From NCBI GenBank assembly GCA_002329625.1, contig DCTP01000113.1:29398-38109 (forward strand): a DNA stretch of 8,712 nt. Reading direction: 5' to 3'. The first letter of the stretch is position 1, and every line of letters starts with the position of its first letter. Of the stretch, positions 1 to 7,393 are shown piece by piece. Below the pieces are notes generated by a model that was given only the letters and a program-made list of their open reading frames with translations, searched no databases and had not been told where the DNA came from. This stretch comes from Leptolinea sp. UBA1437 (GTDB lineage Bacteria; Chloroflexota; Anaerolineae; Anaerolineales; Anaerolineaceae). The translations under genes and the position numbers were made by a program.

Positions 1-48
1 TTCTCCTGTCCTTCACAAATCTTGATTTCCTAAATAACGGAGTTCTAA

Positions 49-2295
49 ATGCAACGTTTATTAAAATATTTAAAACCATTTATTTTTCTGCTCATCCTTG
101 CGATCGCATTGCTTTTTTTACAAGCGAATGCTGATCTGGCATTGCCTGATTACTTGTCGAAAATCGTCAATGTCGGTATTCAGGCCGGAGGAATTGAAAA
201 CGCAATCCCGCAGGCAATTCGGCAAACGGAAATGGAACGTTTGATGCTTTTCTTCTCAGCCGAAGAAAAGGAGCGGGTATTAAATGACTACACCCTGGTG
301 GACCAATCTTCGCCGGATTACGATCGCTACTTATCCCAATATCCCGCTCTGAAAGACGGCGCAATTTATGTTCTTAATCCGATCGATCAAGCCGAAACGG
401 ATTGGTTAAATCCGGTCATGGCGAAAGCACTTCTGGTGGTCTATGGTATCGAGCAAGGTATGGCTGATCCTACCAAAGTTTCCACTCTCGGACAAATGAA
501 CTTTAATGGTTTTGATATTTCAAAACTTCCGCCCGGAACCGATCTCTTTAAATACATGGAGCAAATGCCGCCGGCAGCTCTTTCGCAAATCAGTGAAGGC
601 ATCAATAAGCGTTTGGAAGCCATGGGAAGCAGTAGTCTGATTCAGGCAGCTGCAGAACCGATCCAAGCCGAATATGCGGCTTTGGGGATGGATGTAGGCG
701 CTGTTTCTCATAAATACATTCTAAATACCGGAAAATTGATGTTATTGTTGACGCTTCTTTCGGTACTCTGTAACATCGGCGTCGGATTTCTTTCGTCACG
801 AATCGCCGCCGGATTCTCCCGAAATTTACGAAAAGCTGTTTTCTCAAAAGTGGAAAGTTTTTCCAGCGGGGAATTTGAAAAATTCTCAACAGCTTCATTG
901 ATTACACGAACCACAAATGATATTACCCAGATTCAAATGGTAGTAATTATGATGGTACGGATGGTTTTCTATGCACCGATTATCGGCGTCGGGGGAGTGA
1001 TGCGTGCAATCAGCAAGGACTCTTCTATGTGGTGGATCCTTGCCCTTGCCGTAGGTATATTAATTTTATTAATTTTTATTATCTTTAATATAGCTGTACC
1101 AAAATTTAAAATTATTCAAAGTTTAATTGATCGCTTAAATCTGATCACACGCGAGAATCTTTCCGGAATGATGGTGATTCGGGCTTTCAACCGACAGGAC
1201 TTTGAGTTGAAACGTTTTGATAAAGCCAATCGAGATCTGACCTCAACCAGTCTCTTTGTCAACCGCGTCATGGCGGTCATGATGCCGATTATGATGCTGG
1301 TTTTGAACGGAATTTCACTTCTGATTATTTGGGTCGGCGGAAAACAGGTGGCAGCTTCAAATATGCAGGTAGGGGATATTTTAGCCTTTATGCAGTACGG
1401 AATGCAAATCATTTTCGCTTTTCTCATGCTTTCAGTGATGTTTATCATTCTCCCACGGGCTCAAGTATCTGCCAACCGTATTGCGGATGTCCTTGAAACC
1501 GAACCTTCCATAGTTGATCCGGAAAATCCGCAATCCTTCCCCCCCGACGGGAAAGGATTATTGGAATTCCGAAATGTATCCTTCCGCTACCCGGATGCCG
1601 AGGAATATATCTTACACGATATCTCTTTCGTCGCTCAACCAGGTAAAGTCACCGGTATTATCGGTCCGACCGGTTCGGGCAAATCGACATTGGTGAATCT
1701 GATCCCCCGTTTCTACGACGTTACCGATGGCGCTATTCTGATCGACGGCGTGGATATAAGGAATGTGACTCAGCATGAGCTGCGTAAACGGATCGGTTTC
1801 GTCCCCCAGAAAAGTTCTTTATTTTCGGGCACGATTGAATCAAATCTGCGTTTCGGAAATGAGAATGCACCGGAAGAGCTGCTCTATAAGGCGGCAGAGA
1901 TTGCGCAAGCAACTGAATTTATCGAAGCAAAACCGGAAAAGATGGATGCGGAAATTTCCCAAGGAGGCACAAACGTATCAGGTGGACAGAAACAACGATT
2001 ATCGATTGCTCGCGCTTTAGTCAAGCAGGCACCGATTAACATCTTTGATGACAGCTTTTCAGCTTTGGATTTCAAGACGGATGCCGCTCTGCGACAAGCA
2101 CTGAAACAGCAAGCTACACCTGGCACTTTATTGCTTGTGACTCAACGAGTGGCCAGCATTATGAATGCCGATCAAATCATTGTATTGGATGAAGGACGTA
2201 TCGTCGGTAAAGGAAAACACCGAGACCTGATGAAAACTTGTGAAATCTACAAAGACATTGCTTTATCGCAATTAAGTATGGAGGAACTAGCATGA
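49..2295 (+). CDS. ABC exporter half-transporter, degenerate-NBD subunit with large extracytoplasmic insertion
   Basis: A 748-residue fused membrane/ATPase subunit of a type IV (multidrug or lipid) ABC exporter. TM1 lies at about residues 8-27. A hydrophilic insertion spans about 45-225, and TM2 starts near 229, so the insertion sits outside the membrane. Further TM helices run to about 480. The nucleotide-binding domain has Walker A GPTGSGKST (539-547), Q-loop Q587, an intact signature VSGGQ (643-647), and a Walker B ending D667-D668, where the catalytic Glu is replaced by Asp. The H-loop reads TQR, with Gln699 instead of His. These two changes mark the non-catalytic partner of a heterodimeric exporter (compare TM287). 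The ATG is preceded by GGAG at 39-42, spacing 6. The stop overlaps the start of the next ABC gene (ATGA), so the partner is almost certainly the adjacent product. Homologues with the same N-terminal sequence style (ALPDY.S.IVNVGIQ.GGIENA) are familiar from Clostridia. The substrate cannot be read from the sequence. Confidence 0.95.
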   Translation: MQRLLKYLKPFIFLLILAIALLFLQANADLALPDYLSKIVNVGIQAGGIENAIPQAIRQTEMERLMLFFSAEEKERVLNDYTLVDQSSPDYDRYLSQYPALKDGAIYVLNPIDQAETDWLNPVMAKALLVVYGIEQGMADPTKVSTLGQMNFNGFDISKLPPGTDLFKYMEQMPPAALSQISEGINKRLEAMGSSSLIQAAAEPIQAEYAALGMDVGAVSHKYILNTGKLMLLLTLLSVLCNIGVGFLSSRIAAGFSRNLRKAVFSKVESFSSGEFEKFSTASLITRTTNDITQIQMVVIMMVRMVFYAPIIGVGGVMRAISKDSSMWWILALAVGILILLIFIIFNIAVPKFKIIQSLIDRLNLITRENLSGMMVIRAFNRQDFELKRFDKANRDLTSTSLFVNRVMAVMMPIMMLVLNGISLLIIWVGGKQVAASNMQVGDILAFMQYGMQIIFAFLMLSVMFIILPRAQVSANRIADVLETEPSIVDPENPQSFPPDGKGLLEFRNVSFRYPDAEEYILHDISFVAQPGKVTGIIGPTGSGKSTLVNLIPRFYDVTDGAILIDGVDIRNVTQHELRKRIGFVPQKSSLFSGTIESNLRFGNENAPEELLYKAAEIAQATEFIEAKPEKMDAEISQGGTNVSGGQKQRLSIARALVKQAPINIFDDSFSALDFKTDAALRQALKQQATPGTLLLVTQRVASIMNADQIIVLDEGRIVGKGKHRDLMKTCEIYKDIALSQLSMEELA

Positions 2296-4145
2296 ACACA
2301 GAGACCACAAACAGACAATCTATGCCACGCCATGGCGGTGGTCGAAGAGGTCGCATGTCAGGTGAAAAAGCCCGTGATTTTCGTGGCACAATGATTAAAC
2401 TTATTAAATATCTGAGTGTTTATCGAAATTCAATTTTGATTGTTGCACTGTTTGCCGCTATTTCCACCGTTTTTACCATCATCGGACCAAAGATTTTAGG
2501 TCAAGCGATAACCAAATTATTTGAAGGATCAATCGCTCAATTAACCGGAACGGGTAGTATTGATTTTGAATCCATCAGCAAAATTCTTTTAACTGTCGCA
2601 GGGCTTTATTTAACTTCTGCAGCGTTCAGTTATGGCCAAGGCTGGATAATGGCGGGAGTATCCGCAAAAATTACCTACCGGTTCCGAAAAGATATTTCTG
2701 AAAAAATTAACCGTATGCCCCTCGGCTATTTTGAAAGCACCAATCACGGTGAAATTCTTTCAAGAGTTACCAATGATGTCGATACGGTAAGCCACACGCT
2801 GAATCAAAGTCTGTCGCAAATTATTACTTCATCTATTACGGTTATCGGTGTACTTGTCATGATGCTATCCATATCATGGTTGATGACATTGGTGGCCTTG
2901 ATCATCATCCCTCTCTCATTATTGGTTGTCAGTCTGATCGTCAAACAATCTCAAAAATACTTTAAACAGCAACAAGATTATTTGGGTCATGTTAATGGAC
3001 ATGTGGAGGAAATGTATGGCGGACATATTGTAATCAAAGCCTTTAATGGGGAAGAGAAGAGCATTCAAAGATTTAATCAACTGAACGATAAACTCTATGA
3101 ATCCGCATGGAAATCACAATTTTTCTCCGGAATGATGATGCCATTAATTAATTTCATTGGCAATATCGGATATGTAGCTGTTTGTATCCTCGGAGGATAC
3201 CTTGCAGTCCAAAAAACAATCACGGTCGGCGATATTCAAGCATTTATCCAATATGTCCGAAATTTCACCCAACCGATCACACAGCTCGCAAATATTTCAA
3301 ATGTCCTGCAACAGACAGCGGCAGCCGCGGAACGTGTTTTTGAATTCTTAAATGAAGCAGAAGAGTCGCCCGAAACAGAAAATCCGGTAGATCCAGAAGC
3401 CGTAAGAGATCGTGTTGAATTCAAAAATGTTCGGTTCGGTTACAACCCGCAAAAAATCATTATCAAAAACTTTTCCGCAAATGTGGATTCTGGTCAAAAA
3501 ATCGCCATTGTAGGACCAACAGGAGCGGGGAAAACGACAATTGTTAAATTACTGATGCGCTTCTATGATGTTACCGATGGGGCGATCTTAATTGACGAAC
3601 ATAATGTGAAGGATTTCTACCGAAAAGATCTTCGGCAAATGTTCGGAATGGTTTTGCAAGATACTTGGATGTTTAACGGAACGATCATGGATAATATTCG
3701 TTACGGTCGACCGGATGTAAGCGATGAGGAAGTCATTGCCGCAGCAAAAGCAGCTCATATCGATCACTTCATTCGTACGCTGCCGGAGGGTTATAATTTT
3801 GTATTAAATGAGGAAACAACGAATATTTCTCAAGGACAAATGCAATTATTGACCATTGCACGGGCGATATTAGCAAATCCGAAGATGCTAATCTTGGATG
3901 AAGCTACCAGCTCGGTCGATACTCGTACCGAATTATTGATTCAAAAAGCAATGGATCATTTAATGGCAAACCGCACCAGTTTTATTATTGCCCATCGCCT
4001 TTCAACAATTCGGGACGCTGATTTGATTTTAGTTATGCGAGACGGGGATATTGTCGAGCAGGGAAAGCACAAAGAACTTTTGTCTCGCGGAGGCTTTTAT
4101 GCAGAGCTCTATAACAGCCAGTTTGAAATGGGTCAGGCAATTTGA
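2292..4145 (+). CDS. ABC exporter half-transporter, catalytic-NBD subunit
   Basis: A 617-residue ABC exporter half. A basic, Gly/Arg-rich cytoplasmic tail (about residues 1-33) precedes a six-TM domain (about 37-340) and an ATPase domain. Walker A is GPTGAGKTT (408-416), Q-loop Q456, Walker B LILDE with catalytic Glu537, and the H-loop is AHR with His568, all canonical. The signature motif is ISQGQ (512-516) rather than LSGGQ. This is the converse of the preceding subunit: here Walker A/B and H-loop are intact and the signature is defective. Pairing the two gives one consensus ATP site (this Walker A/B with the other VSGGQ) and one degenerate site, as in TM287/288. Start and upstream stop overlap by ATGA. 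GGAGG at 2280-2284, 7 nt before the ATG and inside the upstream gene, supports translational coupling. Export of drugs, lipids or peptides is possible; substrate unknown. Confidence 0.95.
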   Translation: MNTETTNRQSMPRHGGGRRGRMSGEKARDFRGTMIKLIKYLSVYRNSILIVALFAAISTVFTIIGPKILGQAITKLFEGSIAQLTGTGSIDFESISKILLTVAGLYLTSAAFSYGQGWIMAGVSAKITYRFRKDISEKINRMPLGYFESTNHGEILSRVTNDVDTVSHTLNQSLSQIITSSITVIGVLVMMLSISWLMTLVALIIIPLSLLVVSLIVKQSQKYFKQQQDYLGHVNGHVEEMYGGHIVIKAFNGEEKSIQRFNQLNDKLYESAWKSQFFSGMMMPLINFIGNIGYVAVCILGGYLAVQKTITVGDIQAFIQYVRNFTQPITQLANISNVLQQTAAAAERVFEFLNEAEESPETENPVDPEAVRDRVEFKNVRFGYNPQKIIIKNFSANVDSGQKIAIVGPTGAGKTTIVKLLMRFYDVTDGAILIDEHNVKDFYRKDLRQMFGMVLQDTWMFNGTIMDNIRYGRPDVSDEEVIAAAKAAHIDHFIRTLPEGYNFVLNEETTNISQGQMQLLTIARAILANPKMLILDEATSSVDTRTELLIQKAMDHLMANRTSFIIAHRLSTIRDADLILVMRDGDIVEQGKHKELLSRGGFYAELYNSQFEMGQAI

Positions 4146-4160
4146 TACGTTCTGAAAAAT

Positions 4161-4210
4161 AGAATATAGGCATATTGCTATAATATAAATATGCCTATGT
4201 TCTTCTTTTA
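4161..4210 (+). terminator. Hairpin with T-rich tail after the ABC operon
   Basis: Arms 4161-4175 and 4189-4203 pair over 15 bp. Ten are a perfect inverted repeat (ATAGGCATAT / ATATGCCTAT at 4166-4175 and 4189-4198), followed outward by one T-G wobble and four more pairs. The loop is 13 nt and the tail is TCTTTTA. The stem is AU-rich, so it is a weak intrinsic terminator at best. It could instead be an operator, because the loop holds a promoter -10 box. Confidence 0.5.
4176..4184 (+). promoter_or_regulatory. Extended -10 promoter for the cytidylate-kinase-like gene
   Basis: TGCTATAAT is a perfect extended -10 (TGnTATAAT), 44 bp before the ATG at 4229. Transcription would begin near 4190-4192. 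No good -35 hexamer is seen at the usual spacing (4156-4161 reads AAAATA), which extended -10 promoters tolerate. The box lies exactly in the loop between the arms of the 4161-4203 inverted repeat, so the transcript it starts would lack the left arm and could not form the hairpin. Confidence 0.5.
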
Positions 4211-4228
4211 TAAAAAGGAAGGAAAACT

Positions 4229-4870
4229 ATGGAAGAAAAGCTTTTTTCTGTCACTATAAGTCATCAGATAGGCAGCGGAGGCGCTTACATCGGAGAGAAA
4301 CTAAGCGAACGATTAGGTATCCCCTTTCTGGATCGTGCAATTTTGAAAGAAGTATCAAACCAACTGAATCTGGCTGAATCCGAATTGGAACATCGTGAAG
4401 AACGGTTAAGTTCATTTTGGGAAAACTTCAATCGCTTGGTCGCATACACAAATCCGACAACCTCGTTAACCTCGCAAACTTATTTCCCCACCGACAAAGA
4501 TTTATTCCAAGTGGAATGTGATACGATCAAGCGCATTGCCGAAAAATCCTCAGCTATCTTTTTAGGACGTTGCGGCTATTACGTTCTTCGGGATCATCCC
4601 AGAAAAGTCAGCATCATGTTGATCGCTGACCAATCGTCACGGGTAAAACGTTTACAGGAATTGTATAAAATATCTGAAAAAGAAGCCTTGGAAATGATCC
4701 GAACCAATGATCGGGAGCGATCGGAATATATACGCACTTTTACAAAACAGGATTGGTTGGATGTTCGTCTTTATGACATCTGTATCAATACCACATCCGT
4801 AGGATTGGATTGTGCAGCGGATCTGGCCGAAAATTGTATCAGAGCGAAACTTCGATTAACGGAAAAATAA
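4229..4870 (+). CDS. Cytidylate kinase-like family protein (Cytidylate_kin2 type)
   Basis: A 213-residue soluble protein of the AAA-like nucleotide kinase family Cytidylate_kin2 (PF13189 type). The N-terminal phosphate-binding loop is TISHQIGSGGAYIGEKL (9-25), matching the family pattern ISRQ.GSGG..I...LA. It lacks the classical Walker A lysine, as is usual in this group. LGIPFLDRAIL (29-39) follows, then FLGRCGYYVL (111-120), the family's GR-C segment, and an Arg-rich lid around R158-R163 with the closing stretch DVRLYDICINT (178-188). It probably transfers phosphate to a nucleotide or related small molecule, but activity is poorly established for this family and it is not the housekeeping Cmk. 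AAGGAAGGA at 4215-4223 lies 5 nt before the ATG. The gene is separated from the ABC pair by a hairpin and has its own likely promoter, so co-function with the exporter is only a guess. Confidence 0.85.
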   Translation: MEEKLFSVTISHQIGSGGAYIGEKLSERLGIPFLDRAILKEVSNQLNLAESELEHREERLSSFWENFNRLVAYTNPTTSLTSQTYFPTDKDLFQVECDTIKRIAEKSSAIFLGRCGYYVLRDHPRKVSIMLIADQSSRVKRLQELYKISEKEALEMIRTNDRERSEYIRTFTKQDWLDVRLYDICINTTSVGLDCAADLAENCIRAKLRLTEK

Positions 4871-4904
4871 ATTTAACCGGCAATCTTCTTGCCGGTTAAA
4901 TTTA
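4868..4904. terminator. Bidirectional terminator between convergent genes
   Basis: A perfect 16-bp stem (4868-4883 with 4889-4904), core AACCGGCAA / TTGCCGGTT, closes on a 5-nt loop TCTTC. The left arm begins at the TAA stop of the kinase-like gene. Read on the minus strand, the hairpin is followed by five T (complement of 4863-4867), a good intrinsic terminator for the TSUP gene ending at 4917. On the plus strand the T-tract is only the TTAAATTTAAAT at the end of the arm, weaker but plausible. Confidence 0.85.
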
Positions 4905-4916
4905 AATGAAACACAA

Positions 4917-5684
4917 TTACTGTATAGTCAGCATAATAACACCTAAGCCGGCAAAAACACATCCGATCAGCTTTTCGAGTGTTTGTTCATTGACCTTATT
5001 TGCCAAGCGAGCGGTTAATAACCCCCCGACAACCGATCCGATCGCAATGATAAGCCCCGAACCGAAATTTACATTTCCATGGGTAGCGTATCCGATTGTC
5101 CCCGATGCTGCGGTTAGCGACATGATCAAAGAAGAAGTGCCAATTGCCACATGAGTGGAATATTTCAGAACGGTTATCATAACGATCAAAAATGCGATCC
5201 CGCCACCTGCGCCAAACATTCCGCTGAATATACCCAACGCTAATCCGATTCCGAATGAGATAGCCGCATTTTTTACCGTAAACGGTTTAATTTGGCTTTT
5301 TTCAACGGTCGGCCTTTCCGGACGAGTTGATTTTAGCCACATTCCGATTGCCATCAAAAAAATTATAATAATAAATCCAATGCTCATACCTTGTCCTGAA
5401 ATCGCTTCATTTGCAAAGGAAGAGCCGATCTGAGCACCGGTTACGGAACCCAAAGCTAACCATAAACCCGCCTTAAGGTTAATGTTGCCGCTTTTATAAT
5501 AGGACCATGCCACGAATAAAGGAGTGATCGTATCAATAAACAAACTGGTTCCGATTGCCATATGTACAGGAAAACCCATCAAAACCGTCAGAAGGGGCAC
5601 AACGACTACGACACCACTGGCTCCTGTTAATCCCACCACGCATCCGGTTATTAATCCGATCATAATTAAATAAACAATTTGCAT
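4917..5684 (-). CDS. Sulfite exporter TauE/SafE (TSUP) family permease
   Basis: A 255-residue polytopic membrane protein, nearly all hydrophobic, with about eight predicted TM segments. The family's internal duplication is plain. GLTGASGVVVVVPLL...HMAIGTSLF (18-49) in the first half is repeated as GMFGAGGGIAFLI...HVAIGTSSL (155-186) in the second, each giving the G-x-(G/S)GG loop and the AIGTS motif. A short charged loop (about 118-138) separates the halves. TSUP members move sulfite, sulfonates, thiosulfate or organic anions across the membrane; the substrate here cannot be deduced. The ATG has AGAGGAG 8 nt upstream (CTCCTC at 5693-5698 on the plus strand). It lies 40 bp downstream of the DegV-family gene and is probably its operon partner, ending at the hairpin at 4868-4904. 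Confidence 0.92.
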   Translation of the reverse strand: MQIVYLIMIGLITGCVVGLTGASGVVVVVPLLTVLMGFPVHMAIGTSLFIDTITPLFVAWSYYKSGNINLKAGLWLALGSVTGAQIGSSFANEAISGQGMSIGFIIIIFLMAIGMWLKSTRPERPTVEKSQIKPFTVKNAAISFGIGLALGIFSGMFGAGGGIAFLIVMITVLKYSTHVAIGTSSLIMSLTAASGTIGYATHGNVNFGSGLIIAIGSVVGGLLTARLANKVNEQTLEKLIGCVFAGLGVIMLTIQ

Positions 5685-5724
5685 TGATATTTCTCCTCTG
5701 ATATGATTTTTAAAATTGTATGCC

Positions 5725-6573
5725 CTATTCCATACTATAAAAAACCAACCCTAAAGTACCGGGACCTGCATGAACTCCGATAACTGGCCCGATCTCCGCT
5801 TTAATCAATTGAACGTAATTAAATTTCTCGCGAATTTGATTTTCCAAAACATAAGCTTCCTCCTCGGCATCTCCATGAAGAATCGCTACATGAACCGGCT
5901 TATCTCCAATTCTTTCCTTCATGATTTCAACCAAGCGCGCAATGGATTTTTTACGAGTATATTGTTTTTCCAACGGTTCGATTACACCGTCTTTAATATA
6001 AAGAATCGGTTTGATCGCCAAGGCAGAACCGAGAAATGCTGTCGCACCTCCGATCCGTCCCCCTTTATAAAGATATTCCAAAGTTCGAACCGTAAAAATA
6101 ACATTCATCCTCTTCTTGATTTCTTCGACTAAATGAATAACAGATTCCGCATCTTGCCCTTCTCTGGCAGCTTGTGCGGCGGCTATTGCCATCATTCCTT
6201 GCCCTAAAGAAACCGATTCTGAATCAATAATATGCACCGGTATTTTTGCAAATTGCTTTTTAGCCATTTCTGCAGACTGAATTGTCGCGCTCATTTTGCT
6301 GGAAATTGTGATTGTTACAATTTCTTCTACTTCATCCGCAAGCTTTGTAAAGATTTTAAGAAAATCTTCAGTGGTGGTTTGTGAGGTGGTCGGTAATTTT
6401 TTACTGGCACGTTGAAGTTGATAAAACTCCGAACCTCCCAGATTCACTCCAGCAATGTAGGTTTTATCGTCAATATTGACATAAATAGGTGCCATATGAA
6501 TTCCATATTCATTCGCTTGTTCCAATGTTAAGGAACACGCTCCATCTGTTACAACTGCAACTTTTTGCTTCAT
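5725..6573 (-). CDS. DegV family protein (fatty acid-binding, FakB-like)
   Basis: A 282-residue cytosolic protein, full length for the family. Characteristic motifs in order: VVTD (7-10) at the first strand, LPTTSQ (60-65), TISSKMSAT (89-97), the IIDSESVSLGQGM segment (115-127), LEYLYKGGRIG (165-175), and IGPVIGVHAGPGTLG (261-275). In characterised FakB proteins the Thr/Ser of the PTTSQ and SS..S motifs and the His of H.GPG hold the fatty-acid carboxylate for phosphorylation by FakA. All three positions are occupied here (T62/T63, S91/S92, H268). The usual TDS after the first strand reads TDG, a small departure. AAAGGA lies 7 nt before the ATG. No FakA kinase gene is in the window. It follows the MBL hydrolase by 20 bp and precedes TSUP by 40 bp, a likely operon. 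Lipid binding is a family inference; physiological role not known. Confidence 0.93.
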   Translation of the reverse strand: MKQKVAVVTDGACSLTLEQANEYGIHMAPIYVNIDDKTYIAGVNLGGSEFYQLQRASKKLPTTSQTTTEDFLKIFTKLADEVEEIVTITISSKMSATIQSAEMAKKQFAKIPVHIIDSESVSLGQGMMAIAAAQAAREGQDAESVIHLVEEIKKRMNVIFTVRTLEYLYKGGRIGGATAFLGSALAIKPILYIKDGVIEPLEKQYTRKKSIARLVEIMKERIGDKPVHVAILHGDAEEEAYVLENQIREKFNYVQLIKAEIGPVIGVHAGPGTLGLVFYSME

Positions 6574-6593
6574 ATTCTTTTCCTTTCTGAAGA

Positions 6594-7277
6594 TTAAAAT
6601 CCTTCTGTTTTGAATTCTTCTCGATTATGAAAAATAAACCAATATTTTCCGAGAAGAACTTTCATAGCGGTGGTATATTTGCAAATTTCTGCAGGATCCG
6701 CTTCGGATCCCGGTAAATCATAATGAATAGGTAAAAGGTAATTCGGTTGAAAACTGTTTGCCAATTTAATCAAGTTTTCTTTATATTTTTTGTCTCCTAC
6801 AGGAGAAGTACGCCAAGGCAAGCAGAAAATATCGGGATGAACAGCTAAAGGTGCTTCATTTGCATCACCCACGTGCAAGATACTGATTACGTCCCGAACC
6901 AAAAAAGATAAAGGAGTTCCTCCCGGTTCAGGAAGTCTTCTGCGAGTCAGTAAATTTATAAAAACATAAGCAGGTTGATTGGTCAGACTGTAACCGGGAA
7001 GGATGGTGACTGAATCGATTTCCTCCCCTGGTGAAACCGGTCGGATTCGTGAAGAAGGAATCCCTCTCCGCTCTACGATTTCACAAATGTCCGCCGACGC
7101 CAAAATTGTTCCACTTTGAACTTCCGCAACCTTTCCGATATGATCTTTATGCGCATGAGTTAAACAAATATACTCAACACCCGGTTGGGGAGGAAAAGTA
7201 AAATCGGGATCGATCAAAATATGATGACTCCCGATGATTTCTACACAAGAATGACCTAAATAACGTATTTTCATCAT
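6594..7277 (-). CDS. MBL-fold metal-dependent hydrolase, UPF0173-like
   Basis: A 227-residue soluble protein with a metallo-beta-lactamase fold. The N-terminus KIRYLGHSCVEI (3-14) and ILIDPDF (20-26) match the UPF0173/UlaG-type pattern. The metal motif HAHKDH gives H41, H43, D45 and H46. HVGD (135-138) supplies the bridging Asp138, and PIHYD (183-187) supplies His185. The third His of the first metal site, expected in the strand before the G-F/hydrophobic hairpin (AFHxSS in relatives), is not apparent: the region reads ILPGYSLTN (92-100). The substrate is unknown, as for most of the family. Two ATG codons are adjacent (7275-7277 and 7272-7274). AGGAAT at 7283-7288 (plus numbering) is about 6 nt from the first, slightly favouring it. 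The gene starts the MBL-DegV-TSUP cluster and lies after a 116-bp gap. Confidence 0.87.
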   Translation of the reverse strand: MMKIRYLGHSCVEIIGSHHILIDPDFTFPPQPGVEYICLTHAHKDHIGKVAEVQSGTILASADICEIVERRGIPSSRIRPVSPGEEIDSVTILPGYSLTNQPAYVFINLLTRRRLPEPGGTPLSFLVRDVISILHVGDANEAPLAVHPDIFCLPWRTSPVGDKKYKENLIKLANSFQPNYLLPIHYDLPGSEADPAEICKYTTAMKVLLGKYWFIFHNREEFKTEGF

Positions 7278-7352
7278 TGCCTATTCCTGATTCATTTCCG
7301 ATTTGTCATTTTCATTCCCTATTTCGGTAATACCCTCGAATTTTATTTTTTA

Positions 7353-7386
7353 TTTCCTTTGAGGAAAATACACTGAGATGATCTCA
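7353..7386. repeat. Two short inverted repeats in the intergenic gap
   Basis: The gap at 7278-7393 between the membrane protein and the MBL gene holds two adjacent dyads: TTTCCT-TTG-AGGAAA at 7353-7367 and TGAGAT-G-ATCTCA at 7374-7386. Neither is followed on the minus strand by a T-run after a GC-rich stem, so they are poor terminators for the upstream gene. An operator or a weak mRNA structure is possible. I found no convincing -35/-10 pair in this gap on the minus strand. Confidence 0.4.
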
Positions 7387-7393
7387 AAAATAC

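Noticed and set aside
1..48. Possible end of an upstream gene (frame 1 open to TAA at 31-33, frame 2 open to TGA at 23-25)
   Set aside because: Fewer than 11 codons are visible and nothing marks either frame as coding. A regulator gene often precedes such exporters, but that cannot be seen here.
1116..1448. 110-codon minus-strand frame
   Set aside because: Antisense shadow of the first ABC gene's TM region.
1708..3596. Identical 13-residue stretch RFYDVTDGAILID in both ABC genes (1708-1746 and 3558-3596), as a sign of gene conversion
   Set aside because: This is a conserved region after Walker A in this transporter class, and the codons differ at several positions, so common ancestry and selection suffice.
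4229..4870. Annotation as the housekeeping cytidylate kinase Cmk
   Set aside because: It lacks the canonical GPxGxGK P-loop and instead has the SHQ-GSGG pattern of the separate cytidylate-kinase-like family.
4906..5433. Plus-strand open frames at 4906-5154 and 5155-5433
   Set aside because: They lie antisense within the clear TSUP gene, have no ribosome site, and their Pro/Ile-rich products mirror hydrophobic codons on the other strand.
5770..6132. 120-codon plus-strand frame
   Set aside because: Antisense to the well-supported DegV-family gene; no family features or ribosome site.
7353..7367. TTTCCT-TTG-AGGAAA hairpin as terminator of the membrane-protein gene
   Set aside because: On the minus strand it is followed by A-rich, not T-rich, sequence, and the stem is only 6 bp.
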